Below are positions 48,250 to 59,827 of a stretch of DNA of 64,000 nt, piece by piece. The notes under the pieces are model-generated. The model was not told where the DNA came from, made no database searches, and saw only the letters and a program-made list of their open reading frames with translations. Source of the DNA: Diatrype stigma (lineage: Eukaryota > Ascomycota > Sordariomycetes > Xylariales > Diatrypaceae); the NCBI GenBank assembly GCA_022225965.2, contig JAKJXP020000032.1:310001-374000 (forward strand), written 5' to 3'. The position numbers and the translations under genes are program-made. Numbering within the stretch: position 1 is the stretch's first letter; each line of letters opens with the position of its first letter.

Positions 48250-48665
48250 TCGAATTAATTATTTCATTCCCTTATACTTATTACTTTCTCTTTACTTATT
48301 CCTTTAGCCTTATATTAATTTCGTTGCAATTAATTAACGTCCTTATCGCTTCATTAGGTAACGTTTTCGTTATAGCGTTAATAAGGTTACAAGCATTATG
48401 GATTCATTTAATTTTATCGACCTCCTTATTTTCGTACGACTGGCAAAAAGCCATTAGGTTGATTATTAATCGCTTTTTATTGGTGCTTTTTATTTATACC
48501 AAGTACTAATATAAGGAAAAGAAATCTATATAAAGAATAAATAAAACGTAAAGAAATAACAGTCGTTCCAGGATCGTATTAATGGTACGATAAATAACAT
48601 ATCCGACGTTAAAACCTTGTATCATACCGTAGATTTCGCTGGCCAGGACGCTGCGAATTATTCTT
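48250..48665 (-). pseudogene. inner element RNase H remnant, end of the polyprotein
   Basis: The minus strand reads RSVLASEIYGMIQGF, then RTINTILERL and YIDFFSLY (family TDSFSLY with the catalytic aspartate region altered), then NLMAFCQSYENKEVDKI and IHNACNLITLLT. It stops shortly before the LTR. These are the conserved blocks of the copia-type RNase H and polyprotein C-terminus, disrupted by a few stops and shifts. Confidence 0.85.
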
Positions 48666-50099
48666 TTGCATTTAATGAATAACTAATAGATAATATTGCC
48701 GACGACGATAAGCTTATTTGCTTAAGATATAAGCTTTTCGTTTCTAAGCATAACGATATAACCGATTTATGAATTTAAGTTTTTGTTATTTACAAAAGAC
48801 CTATTAACGAAAACGTATAATCGAAGGTTTTAAGGATCCAGTTAAATATAATTAAGCCCGCGGTTTTTATTATCCATTTATTATTAAATCCGGATATTTA
48901 ACAATTTGGCTTTCTTAGGATTAGGCTTTATATATTAAGTAGCCGTAAAATAATTAAAGGCTGCCTTAAGCTGGCAAATCGACAAAATATAGGCTTTTCG
49001 GGTTTTTTGCTTAACGTATCTTTTGGGCATATCCGATATCTTAAGGTTTAATAGCATTAACTTTTTAACTTGCCCCTTTTGAATTGCCGAAAAATTATTG
49101 CCTTTCGAATATATAATAAAACGTAAGCCATTAAAGTTTTCCGTAGCTTCATTTTTAAGAATTTTCTATAGGCGCGCCTTAATATTAGCTTTAATTAATG
49201 CTTCGTTTTTTTTTTTTATAAATTCCGCCGTACCGATATTAAGAATATCGTTAATTTAAAAACCTATTATACCGAAGAATTAATCGGTACGGATAATTAA
49301 TAAGCATAAATCGAAAAATAAAAAGTTTATATATAACTTTTATTGGTAATGGCGAAAATAAGTTTTAAATCAATATGTATCCGATTCGGCCAATTCGTAT
49401 AATGATTTCATAATACGCAATATCGTTTTTTCGGGATATTTATTTTTTAATTTTAATGGAAATCGTATAAAAATAATGCGTTTTATGGACGTTTTGGATT
49501 AAATATAAGCTATAATAATGTTTCGGATTATTATCTTTATATTTAGGTATTATAAAATGGATATTAAGGCCATAATTAATCGTTAGCTTATTCGTTAAAT
49601 AATAAATACGTAAATTATAATAAAGTTTTTATTGAAATTTTCGTATCCTTAAATAACCAAACGGAACTTTTCGTAAGGGCTTGGTATATTTTTATTTTTG
49701 ATTTTACGAATTATACGGAACTTAAAAATAATAGCCTTATAATAAATGGTCTTATTATAAATAATTAATTATAAAATGCTATTTTCGAATAAGGCGTTGA
49801 ATTTTTTTATATCCGAGGCTTTATAGGGCTTGCCGGAAGTTACGATTTTGCCTTTTGTTTGCAGTTTAATTATTAAAATACGGTCGTATTTTTCTTTTGC
49901 GCTAAAATAAGCCGCGTCGAAAAAGAATGTATCGAGGTTTTTTTTCGGAATAACATTATAATTCGTTGGATTAAAGTTTAATCCGGGCCTAAGCAGTTCG
50001 ATTTTAAGGTTTTATAACGGTTTCGCTTTGTTTTTGGGTTACATATATGGTTTAATATGCAAATTCTTAAACGTAAAAGTTCTTCCGGATATATTCGAA

Positions 50100-50800
50100 G
50101 CGATTGTAACGTTTTTATTAATAACGGCGATAATTTTATATAAATTTTGCTATTTACTTTTTTCGCGGTATATAAATATTTCGCTACCGAAAAGTAATAA
50201 CATGGGCAACGTTTTTTGGATATTAAAGCCGTTTTTAGTATTTAATGCGTTCCGGATTAAGCGTTAGGCCTTAATTCTTTTAATTTTGGCCATTGCTTTT
50301 TGGATTACGACTGTCCTTTAGATTTAAAACGGCGTAAGCGATAAGTTCATATTTATTTTCGAATAAGTCCCAAAAACTAATAAAATAAGTACGAAATTAT
50401 TTGGGTTTATTATATTATTAATAGCTTTAACGGCTATTTATAGGCGGAATGCGCGTAGGCCTTGTATTTTTTTAAAAATGATTTTATACGTTCGTCGAAT
50501 GGGTCCGTAATATTCTTTAATTTTGCCGATAAATTAATGGGCTTTTATTGGAACCTGCTTATACGTAATACCGATAAATCGAGCTTTATTTCGAAATTCG
50601 GTGCTATCGAAATTAATACCGGCGTTATAAGTAAAAATATTAAAGGATTTTAAATAAGTATCGATTTAATAAAGCTTAAGGGCTTTTTAGGTTTTTTTTG
50701 TTAATATATTAGCTATAAATCGTATTGCTTAAAATTTTATAGCCGTATCGATAATATAAAGAACGGAACGTTTATTGAAATATATAACGTTTACGATAAT
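50100..50800 (-). pseudogene. inner element integrase core remnant
   Basis: The minus strand reads YIDTAIKF-stop-AIRFIANIL, KALKLY-stop-IDTYL, YNAGINFDSTEFRNKA, VPIKAH-stop-FIGKIKEYYGPIRRTY, then AVKAINNIINPNNFVLILL and VFGTY. This is the retroviral-type integrase core (D, D, E pattern: IDTA, NAG..F, and the KIKEYYGP block where KVERYHGP is usual). Stops are TAA/TAG where CAA, CAG or TGG fit, consistent with RIP. Confidence 0.82.
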
Positions 50801-52851
50801 TTCGTAATTAAAATCCAAATCCGGATCTTTAAAAATAAATTTAAACCGTTAAAGGGCCTTTTTTTTGACTTAGCAGTAATGATAAAATTTATTAATCTTT
50901 TTAATGTCCTTTAGATTAATATCGTATCTTGCCTTTTTTAATAGGTCTTAGAATTTAGCGACGGAAAAATAATTAAAGCGAATATATAAACGACGCAGCT
51001 TTATTTCCGTAAAAAAGGTTACGCTATTAAGATGGAATTATAAATGTTTTTATTTTCGATTAATAAGGACCGTAACATTATTTTTGCAAATTAATTAATT
51101 AATAACGTTATTAAGGTATATGCCAAATTGGTTTATATTTTTAAATAATAACAAAAACGGAATATCGGTTTTTATTATATGGAAATTAATTTATTTAAAA
51201 GATATATCGATAATAATTATTCCGAATAACTCCATAAATGGTCCGTTTTTAAAGCGGATATTGGCTTTTTCGGCGCGATTTTTATTAAATGGCATAAGGC
51301 GGTTGGAAAATTCCTTAATTAAAATAAGATATTGGCTTTTGCTAATAATCGAGATTCGTATTGCATTTATATTTGGCATGATTTCTTAAAAAATGTACTT
51401 AGCGTATTGGTCGAAAATAAAGGTAATATCGAATTTGAATTGCTTAATAAAAGAAAGCGTAATTATGCAATAATAAAAGGTTTAATCGAAAAAATATACG
51501 GCGATTATTTATTAATTATCGTTAAATTTATGATTCGAAAAAATATTGTTATATTCTTTATTAAACTTTAAGTCCGTATCGTTAATTTTTTCGTATTCGG
51601 CTAAAAAGGTAGCGTAATTGTTTTTTCGACCTTTTTTGCGGTTTTTTTATTAAATACGAACGTTTTTTTGTTTTTTTTCGGTATACTTAATAAACCAGTA
51701 GCTTTTTTTTTTATATATCCAGCATTTGCGTTTTTATATACGGGCCGGGCGTTTATTATTATTATACCGGCCTTTTCGATTATTGCAATAATATTTGCGG
51801 TTAACGTAATATTAATTAAGTTCTTTATCGTTATTGTTATTATTATTTTTATTAACCAAATATTGTCGCGGTATATTTTTAAGGTTTTTATGGATACCGA
51901 TAAATATACGAAACTTATTAATTATATTTTTAAACTTAATAAAAGATTCGAAAAGGGCGTATTAAAATTAAAGTACGTTACGGCATATATAATAAATTAT
52001 GGTAATAAGTTATTGCTTTTTTTTAAAGTTAAGTTTTAATGCCTTTTAATATAATAAAAGTTTATTAAATATGGCTTAAAGCATTTTTAAATTTAACTTG
52101 CCTTAATTATTTTTATCGGCCTTAATTCCGAAAAAAATAATCGAAATCCAATTAAGATAATATTAAATCTTATTTTGTTCCGTATTAAAGTAGCGTTTTA
52201 TGGCGAAATATATATCGATAAAGCACTAATAACGTAATATATTATATAAAAAATAAATAACAATTCGTTTTAATAAAATAATTAAAAATACGGCGTAAAA
52301 CTGGGTTTAACGGATATCCGTAATATAACAAACGTTCAGGAAAAATTTAAATTTGTTTTCGAAAATGTTATATACCTTTCTTATATAATTGTTTTTTTTA
52401 TTTTAGGCCTTTTTAAAATGTCCGATAATAATTAATAAGTACATTTTATTTTAAATTCGTACCGGCGGAATGTTATAATATATTAATTAGGTTTAAATAC
52501 CGACCGGTATAAGGATTAATTTTGGCGTAAGCGATAATGCTATCGGAAAAAAAAAACCGGAGCCTTTTAGTGGTTTTGGAAAACCTAAAGGACCGGGTGG
52601 TTCCTGTTTTCCGTTTGGGCGTCCGGAAAAAAGGTTTGGTTATTGGTCGGATCGAAAATCCAGTTTGGGGTAATCCTAAAGGGGCATGGTTTCTTTAATT
52701 AAATCGTCCGTTTCGACCGTTAAATACGGCAATACGTAAGAATTCTTTTGTTTTGGCATATAAAGGGCCCATAAATTATATGCCGTATTATAACTTATAT
52801 ATAAATAGCTAAGATACGGGGGAAATCCTATTGGAAAATATTTTGGTTAGG

Positions 52852-53103
52852 TTAGATATTTCGGAAATGGTTGGCCATAATATTCCTAAAACGGTAGGGG
52901 CGATTGCTATTGGTTAAGGCGAAAATTAAGGCGAAAATCGGCGCGTAAGCTTGGGCGTTAATTAATACGGAAATTAAGGCGTTAATCCGAATGGTTAAAG
53001 TTTTTTTTAAATCCAGTTGGTAATTTTTAAGGGCCTTAGGTATTAAAAGCTTTAAAAACGGGCTGTTAATTCGGATCGAATTAAAATTAGGTTTAAAATA
53101 CAA
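52852..53103 (-). pseudogene. inner element gag-region fragment
   Basis: An uninterrupted minus-strand frame of 83 codons in the position expected for gag (between the 5' LTR on the right and integrase). It is rich in lysine, asparagine and isoleucine, and reads LDLKKTLTIRINALISVLIN in its middle. No capsid motif can be named. The assignment is by position only. Confidence 0.4.
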
Positions 53104-53955
53104 AGCGGCGCGGTAATAACGAATTATGAAATAAAAAAGGATTAAATAATTCGCTTGCTAATATATATAATAACCGGAGGCGGATTTAATTTTGGAGGCG
53201 TTCCGGGAGGTATATAATTCCTTAATTGGTTTCGATTATTAGCGTTTTTTATGCTAATGCGTTAAGCCATTTGGTTTTGGTTATTTTTAATTCCTTTATG
53301 TTCCAAATGGGAAATATTTTCGTAATAACGAAATCGATAAAAGCCTTATTAAACTTAGCGTTATTTTTATTAACGTAAATCCTTTATTGCATAAATGCAT
53401 TTTTTAAATTAGTTCGTAATAAGAATGGCATTATTTTAAAGTTTCCTATTATAAAGCCTTATAGCCGGCCTTAATAATTTTTAAGCGTTTTTTTGGATAT
53501 TCGGACGTTAAAAGTGTTCGAATTTATATTTTCGAAGTCGGCTAATATTATTAATGCTTATATTAATTTTTAACGGTAATTTATTATATTCGGGTCGAAT
53601 TTTTTTCAGTTAATTATTATCGGGTTAAAATAATTAAATATCGTTAATAAGCGATTTGTAATAATAAAAATTAATTTAAATAGCCGTATTTAAGCTTTTA
53701 AGGTAATAAGGTCGATTTTTAAAGTATTATTAAAAAGGCTTATCCGTATGTTGCTAGTAACATTTTGGGCCGAGATTTCGGCTTATTTATATTTCGATAT
53801 GGTTATTAATAAAAATAACAATAAGGATAGGATTTAAAATGTAAGCATATAAAAATAAAAAGGAATTGCAGTATTATTACGATATTTTTAATATCGTAAT
53901 AATAATTCTTTTATTTTGTTAATTTGTATTGCTAATGTTTAGCAATATTAATTAA

Positions 53956-54138
53956 TATTGGTAAATATGTACGTATAATTAAAGAAAGCAAATAATAATT
54001 GGATAAAATAATTATATATTAAAGTATTTAAGATAAGAAAAAATCTATTTAAGGAACTGCAGGCGGAAGCCTATAGTTATATAGGCTAGCTTGCTTACGT
54101 AATTGCAACGCGTGCCAGCGCGTTGGATATAACCATTA
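53956..54138 (-). repeat. inner element LTR, right copy (5' LTR)
   Basis: 183 bp from TATTGGTAAA to ACCATTA, where the initial TG has become TA. The second inverted repeat is perfectly kept (54106-54125); the first is damaged by transitions. Confidence 0.93.
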
Positions 54139-54143
54139 ACAAA
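54139..54143. repeat. target site duplication ACAAA, right copy
   Basis: Matches 48020-48024 and fixes the LTR end at 54138. Confidence 0.88.
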
Positions 54144-55099
54144 GTTTTAATTAAAACGGAAATCGGTTATAAGGAATTTCGTAATTTCTGGGCTATATTA
54201 ATAAAAATACTTACGAAACCATTAATTAAAGATCTTTAAAGGAAAATGCAGCTAATAAACGTTATTTGGGCTTATATTATATAGCTATGCAGTTATATAT
54301 ATAACTTTAAGCCAAAGCTTTTAAGGTAGGTTTAAAAAGTTTATTATCGCAATAATGCGTTTAAATAATATATTTCTAATTCGCTTTATTCCTTTATTGG
54401 ACTTTTTAATATAAGGTGGCATAAGTTTGCTTTCGATACTTTTTTTTAATACCCATTTTTCGAATTCCGAAAAGCCTTTAAACGTAATCGTTCCTATATC
54501 GTTGTTTTAACGGATAATGCAAATCGCAAGCCTAAAACGGCGTCGCATTTAATTCTTAAAGTCCTTTTAAATTTTTAAGGCGGTTTGTAATTATTAATTC
54601 TTTATAGAAAAAACTTAAAGCGTAATATTATATTCGTTTTTAATTACTATGAGATTAATAAAATCATTATATTTCCTAAGAAATTTAAATCAGTTTTACG
54701 AAATACGGTAAAACGGTTTATAAGATCGATTTTTAAATGGGGTATAAATGATTATACGTTTGGCTTTTGTTTATACGTAATGCTTATAATCGATAATTTT
54801 TGTTTCATTAATTTCCATTTTTTAGCGTTTTTAACGAGCGCTTTAAAAGTACGGATATTTAAATGCCTAGATCGTATGTGTTATAAAGTTTCCGAATCCG
54901 TTCGAATATATAAATAAGCTATTAAAGGCTTTTGTAGTGTTTTTTTTTATCGATTATTAAGGGAATTATTATGCCGTTAAGGCTTATTAATATTTCGTTT
55001 GGAATATTTATATAAAAAGAAAAAGACTTATATTTAAAAAAAACTAAATTATAAATACGCTTAAACTAAATAAATAGGAATTCGGGCTTTTTTTTTTTC

Positions 55100-55320
55100 C
55101 CATTTAAAAAAGCAATCCAAACCATTATATTAAATCGGAGACTTTTTTATAAGACGAGCCTTTGAAATAATGTTAATATGAAACCCTTTAACGATCGCTA
55201 TATCCTTTAAAATTAGATTTACGATTTCTTTATTTTTCGGACCATTTAATATTTTGGGAAATATTCGAATGCCCGTATTAAAGATCGGAATTATATTAAT
55301 GCCAGCTTTAATCGTTGTTT
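55100..55320 (-). pseudogene. outer element protease/pre-integrase remnant
   Basis: The minus strand reads for more than 60 codons: NTGIRIFPKILNGPKNKEIV, then LILKDIAIVKGFHINIISKA, then RLIKKSPI-stop-YNGLDC. This matches the copia protease C-terminal signature LKDVLYVPxFxxNLxSxxRL followed by WYNGxDC. The single stop TAA sits where tryptophan TGG is expected. Confidence 0.85.
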
Positions 55321-56896
55321 TATCCTTAAAGGGCTTAAAGTTATTTGGAACGATTAATTTTTTGCTATTAATTAAATACGTAGTATTATAATTATTTAAG
55401 AAAGTGCTATTTATTAAAAGGTAGCGCTTTTGCTTAATCGTAAAGAAATGTCCATAAGAATTAATAAAAAGCGTAAGATTTATTAAAGCAGCGATTACGC
55501 TTTTTTAAGGGCTACTTAACGATTTTTTCGTTTGCGTTTTGGAACCATTAGGCTTAAAAGAAAAGCTTTATTCGGAATTTTTTATCTTTTTATGCAGACT
55601 TTTTTATTAAGAAAGTTTATAGCGATTTTTAATACCTTTAAATTTTCCGTTTCTTTTTTTATAATAACGATTAACGTAAGTATTAATTATAGCGTAATTA
55701 AGGAACATATATTTCTTTATAAGCCAGTAATGCCTTTTAATTAATCCCGGTTTTGCCTAGGCTTTATCGGGCTTATAAGGACAAATCGAAATAACGTCGG
55801 TTTTTTATTTAAAAGATTTTTCAGTTTTGTTAAAGGTATTATCCTTTAGGGTTACAAATTAATCGATCCTTTTTCGTATAAAGTTAAAGATTTAATTTTC
55901 AAATAAGGCAAAAAAGAAATTAACGTATTGCTTAAACGTAAAAATGGATAAATCCTTTTTATCGTTAGCGATTAGGTTATCGTATTTCCGTTAAGCCTAA
56001 GTAATTATAAAGCGCTTTTTTATTGCAATTAAAAAATTCTTTATAATAAGTACATTTTGGATTTTAAAAAGCTTATATGCGTTAGCTTCGATATAAGCGA
56101 ATTGCTAGTTTTTAAATTACCTTTTGGGCTTTATTTAGCAATTATTTATACGTATAAGCATAACTTAATACCGTTTTTTAACGATTAATTAAACTATGGC
56201 TTCGAATGGGGCATATTTTTTTTTAACTGCCTAATAAACGCTTAAACGGTATTGGGCTGTTTTTTTAAAAGGATTCGAAACATATATAGCTTAAATATAT
56301 TTTTATTTATAATTTTGGTAATTTAATTATTAATCGCAATAAGAAAAGCGTTACGTTCGAATCGATACGTTCGGTCGAAAGTGCTTTATTTAATGCTGGT
56401 ATTATAAATTTTTTTGAATTCGTTGTTTTTAAAAAGGGCATTTTTTAAAGTAGGTTTCGGGGTTTTATTTTTTATATCGTCGTTTAAGTGGTTTCAAATA
56501 TGTAATCGAAAATCGATAAGCTTTTGTATTTCTTAAGTCCTGCGTTTCTTAAAAGCAAAAAGAATTTCGAGCTTTTCGTTTTTAATAAAAAGATCGGATA
56601 CGTTTAGGCTGTTTGGATTTACGTATTTCCAGATATTGCGAATTTTAGCGTAAAATTATAAAAAAACGAACCATTTAAGGTAGGTCTTTTGATCGAATAT
56701 AAAGGCATTAGTTTCGATAGGATCTTTTTTATTTGTAAGAATAAAGGTTATTTTAAGCGAATTTGAAATGTATGTAAAAAAAAGCAAATATAAAGCAGGA
56801 AAAAAATAATTAAATAAACGTTATTAAAATATAAAAGATAAATCTTTAAATAGTTATTTAATTTTCGCGATTAGCCTAAAATATTGGGCTTATAAT

Positions 56897-57080
56897 TGTT
56901 GCATTTAAAAAATTACAAATAGGGAAGAATTCGGATATAGATTTAGTTATATCGAAAAAAAAAAGCGATTTTTAGTTTAAAGAGCGGAAGAGCTTTTTAT
57001 ATATAATATGCCAAATTATTAAGTACAGATCTTCTGGTTATGTAATCCAAGCTTTTCTATGTAGCCCCTATATTGCGATA
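56897..57080 (-). repeat. outer element LTR, right copy (5' LTR)
   Basis: 184 bp, from TGTTGCATTT to TTGCGATA, the same length as the left copy and followed at once by the TTGGC duplication. Confidence 0.93.
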
Positions 57081-57217
57081 TTGGCTTCGTTAGAGGTGGA
57101 AGGATGGTTTTTGCAAGCGTAGTCAGGATATTGTGGTTTCTAGTTAGAAAAGAAACTTCGACTGCCGTCAGATCGTGGCTTTTCGTATCTCGAGAATTCG
57201 AGGGTTAGGGCGCGCAT
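57081..57217 (-). pseudogene. severed 5' part of the membrane-protein gene
   Basis: The first five bases are the right TTGGC duplication. On the minus strand an ATG at 57217 opens a frame (MRALTLEFSRYEKPRSDG..) that meets one TAG at 57142-57140 and then stays open through 57081. It matches the frame of the fragment left of the element. The TAG could derive from CAG by one transition, perhaps RIP leaking from the element, or the region upstream of it could be an intron. Start and upstream structure are uncertain. Confidence 0.4.
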
Positions 57218-57677
57218 GTAAGCATGCAATGAACAACTTTATCGTCCAAGAATGACCTGTTGTATGCCGTAATTGTTTTCGACAACTCGTCGAGGTCCAA
57301 TACAGTTTCTGCTAAACAATGAAGCGGTTCATTGGGATGTTCCCCAAACATTAGGTAGCAGCAACAAAGAACCGTATACTGTAAACTCGGCAAGCGAGTA
57401 CCACAACTTTGGTCTTTCCGTCATCAAATTTCATATAGGTAATCTGGCGTGACCATCGTTTCAGATGAAATCATCGTTCTTGACACTGGACGTCGGTCAC
57501 TACCCATGAACAACGCGTCACGAGAAAGAATGCTGATTCTACGTCGCCCATTGCCTCGTAATCAACAGGATCGGAGTACGCCAGTCACTAGTCACTAAGC
57601 GAGACTGTATTGATAGCGTGGCCTTTGTACGTAGCCATACACTATAGCTTCATTCTCGAAGAACCTGCCTCGACAGA
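57218..57677. other. intergenic, promoter side of the second kinase
   Basis: GC content is back to normal outside the element. Short minus-strand frames lack an ATG or any domain, and no gene is called. Confidence 0.45.
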
Positions 57678-59090
57678 ATGGCTGCGCGAAATAGCACTGG
57701 TCACACTCACACTCGATACGTCAGGAAGTATCGAAATGTTTCAATTATGGATGAAGTCGAGAACCTGGAACTCTATGAGCCAGGGGGCTTGCACCCGGTA
57801 CTTCTAGGAGACATACTAGACGGCCGATTCGAAGTCAACTATAAACTAGGTTGCGGAGGCATTGCAACGGTGTGGCTGTGTTATGATCTCCAGCACAAAT
57901 GCTGGAAAGCAGTCAAGATCAACGCCGCGGAGAGGTCAGGGGCTGATTGTCCAGATCTGCGGGCTATCGAACTCTTGAAACGTCGCGGTGTAGACCTTTC
58001 AACACTCGACGAGCACATTGCTTTACCGGAAGAGACTTTCTGGGTCGAAGGTCCGAACGGGAGGCACTTGTGCTCTGTCCTCCCCGTGCTCGGCCCCACG
58101 GTGTACGAGTGGCGCCAAACACTCGGTACCGACGAGATTCGTGTTAATGATCTATGCTACCAGATCACAAAAGGGCTAAGCTTCCTGCATAGCCAAGGCA
58201 TTTGTCATGGAGACTTCCGCCCGGACAATATACTCATGAGATTGCGAAGCGATGTCCTGGACCAGATGGGGAGAGACGAGGTGCGGCAGATGTTAGGGCC
58301 GCCAGAATTCGCCGATGTGCTCACCACGGATGGGAAACACAGCCCAAATGCACCTGGCTATGTAGTGACTGGCATCAGTGCGGGGACTTTCAGGCACCTC
58401 GTCGTCGAACAAGTTGCCATCATCGACTTTGGCGAGCCCTTCGAGGCTTCAAAGCCGCCGGCCGTCCTCGGTATCCCGAGGCGCTATGCAGCCCCTGAGC
58501 TTCTTTTCGGGGGCCACCAGCCAGGTCCGGGGAGTGATTTATTCGCTTTCGGCTGCACCATCTACGAATTGCGAATGCAGACTGTTCTTGACGATGACCT
58601 GTGGTGGCTGACGCAAAACATGGAACGCGTCATGGGCCCGGTACCTCCACCGTACCGGCGGACAGCGCAGCAGATGATATACGAGCATCAGATGGAGGAG
58701 TACGAAGCGAATGGCGACAGTGAGGAACGGAAACCAGCGCCGCCCGATTTTGACTCTTGCGCATGCGCCACGGATAGTCAGAGTCTTACGCCTATCGTGG
58801 ATCCTTTGACAGATGGTGACCATGATGTAACGGGAGATGATAGTGGTGATTCGTATATCTACTCGCATCCTCTGGGGAAGGATCTCGCTACTAGCCTTAG
58901 ATATTACCCGGATCCCACTGATCCTGCTTACGGTGACGGAGCGACGGCTGTGGCATATGGACTCTCACACCCTGAGGTGCTCTCTCTAGCCAATCTCTTA
59001 CGTCAGCTCTTCAAATACGACCCAGGGGAGCGGATGGAGGCTTCTAGTGTGTTGGAACATGAGTGGTTTAGGAAGACTTCGAAATCGTGA
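57678..59090 (+). CDS. SRPK-like protein kinase, paralogue of the gene at 4023
   Basis: Intronless, 470 residues. It aligns along its whole kinase domain with the kinase at 4 kb: YRNVSIMDEVENLELYEPGG, LGCGGIATVWLCYD (glycine loop), K80, CHGDFRPDNIL with D179, DFG at 250-252, and AAPELLFGG. It shares the HGD and DFR departures from canonical kinases. It also has an acidic insert before the last helices and ends in EHEWFRKTSKS, without the C-terminal membrane helix of its relative. The protein is therefore probably soluble, cytosolic or nuclear. ATG 57678 is the first in frame and gives an N-terminus equivalent to the relative's. The two genes are in the same orientation but 52 kb apart. Confidence 0.87.
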   Translation: MAARNSTGHTHTRYVRKYRNVSIMDEVENLELYEPGGLHPVLLGDILDGRFEVNYKLGCGGIATVWLCYDLQHKCWKAVKINAAERSGADCPDLRAIELLKRRGVDLSTLDEHIALPEETFWVEGPNGRHLCSVLPVLGPTVYEWRQTLGTDEIRVNDLCYQITKGLSFLHSQGICHGDFRPDNILMRLRSDVLDQMGRDEVRQMLGPPEFADVLTTDGKHSPNAPGYVVTGISAGTFRHLVVEQVAIIDFGEPFEASKPPAVLGIPRRYAAPELLFGGHQPGPGSDLFAFGCTIYELRMQTVLDDDLWWLTQNMERVMGPVPPPYRRTAQQMIYEHQMEEYEANGDSEERKPAPPDFDSCACATDSQSLTPIVDPLTDGDHDVTGDDSGDSYIYSHPLGKDLATSLRYYPDPTDPAYGDGATAVAYGLSHPEVLSLANLLRQLFKYDPGERMEASSVLEHEWFRKTSKS

Positions 59091-59827
59091 GCTGTTACCA
59101 GCATGGCGATAACCAGGAATAAGTAACGCTACTAATGTTGATACCTCGGACGGTTTGCCTGCTCCAGCACACTTCTCATTGCCTCCAATCCACATTATCC
59201 ATCTACCTATCGACTCGATAATCTGTGAGCACAATGGAAACTCGAATGTATACATAACCTTAATGTATACCCTATTCTAGAGTAGATAAACGAACGAACA
59301 ACACAACTTGATGATGCTAAAGGCGTCTATAGTGCCTAGCGCCTAGTGTGCAGTCGAATGAAAAGGGGCTTTTTCATCTTCCATACATGCATACTGCGTA
59401 TACCTAGTTATCCATCATCCCGGTAGAACGGTCAGAATGATGCGCTATGCCTAGAAAGTACTGGCGTACATACAGATTAAGTGCTTGCAGGGAAGACGCG
59501 ACGCGAATGACGCGGGGTCTTCAATTAAACAGGTGAAGCTTGGGGCAATTGCGACCCGTGCGCAATCGCAGTCGCGTCTCATGAACGGGACATGAAAACG
59601 AAATATCCGGGGAGCTCTTGACCTTCTGATCAACTCAGAAAATGGTCTTCCTTATATCGCATTTCTCGTGAAACCTCCACTCATTCAACTTTGCGTCTAT
59701 CTGGCCGTATCGTCGCTTTCTGGGAACGGGGAACTGGGAATCTCGGAATATTACAGGTCTGGGTTGATTGACACTGTCTCCTTTCTCTCTTCGGGGTGAA
59801 GTACTCGAGCATCGAGCATCGAGCAAG
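59091..59827. other. intergenic, upstream of MSH6
   Basis: Spacer between the kinase stop and the MSH6 ATG. The MSH6 frame extends 60 bases upstream of 59828 but without an ATG. Nothing else was recognised. Confidence 0.5.

Larger units (their letters stand above)
48025..54138 (-). mobile_element. inner Ty1/copia LTR retrotransposon nested in the outer element
   Basis: 6,114 bp, with 183-bp direct LTRs and ACAAA duplications, inserted into the pol region of the outer element in the same orientation. Minus-strand remnants, from right to left: a gag-like region (about 53.1-51.6 kb), integrase (about 50.8-50.1 kb) and RNase H (about 48.7-48.25 kb). Gag-to-RNase H order with integrase upstream of the polymerase marks a copia-type element. 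The sequence is AT-rich and full of transition-type stops. A less affected patch lies at about 52,550-52,700. The family differs from the outer element: the LTR sequences are unrelated except for the TGTT start. Confidence 0.93.
43303..57080 (-). mobile_element. outer Ty1/copia LTR retrotransposon, RIP-degraded and split by a nested element
   Basis: Bounded by 184-bp direct LTRs and flanked by TTGGC duplications. Without the nested element and its duplication it is about 7.7 kb long. Coding remnants run on the minus strand in copia order: a protease/pre-integrase segment near 55.3-55.1 kb, further pol sequence toward 54.14 kb, then, beyond the nested element, reverse transcriptase near 46.4-46.2 kb. 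The sequence is strongly AT-rich, CA/TG dinucleotides are scarce outside the LTR cores, and stops are mostly TAA/TAG at places where CAA, CAG or TGG fit. This is the pattern of RIP. A plus-strand frame of different origin lies next to the left (3') LTR. The element cannot be autonomous in this state. Confidence 0.93.

Noticed and set aside
51668..52039. Hydrophobic plus-strand frame that looks like a membrane protein
   Set aside because: AT-rich antisense of the inner element gag/pol region; hydrophobic codons follow from the base composition.
57205..57393. Minus-strand frame of 62 codons right of the element
   Set aside because: Begins with TTG, has no domain, and does not connect in phase with the interrupted membrane-protein gene.
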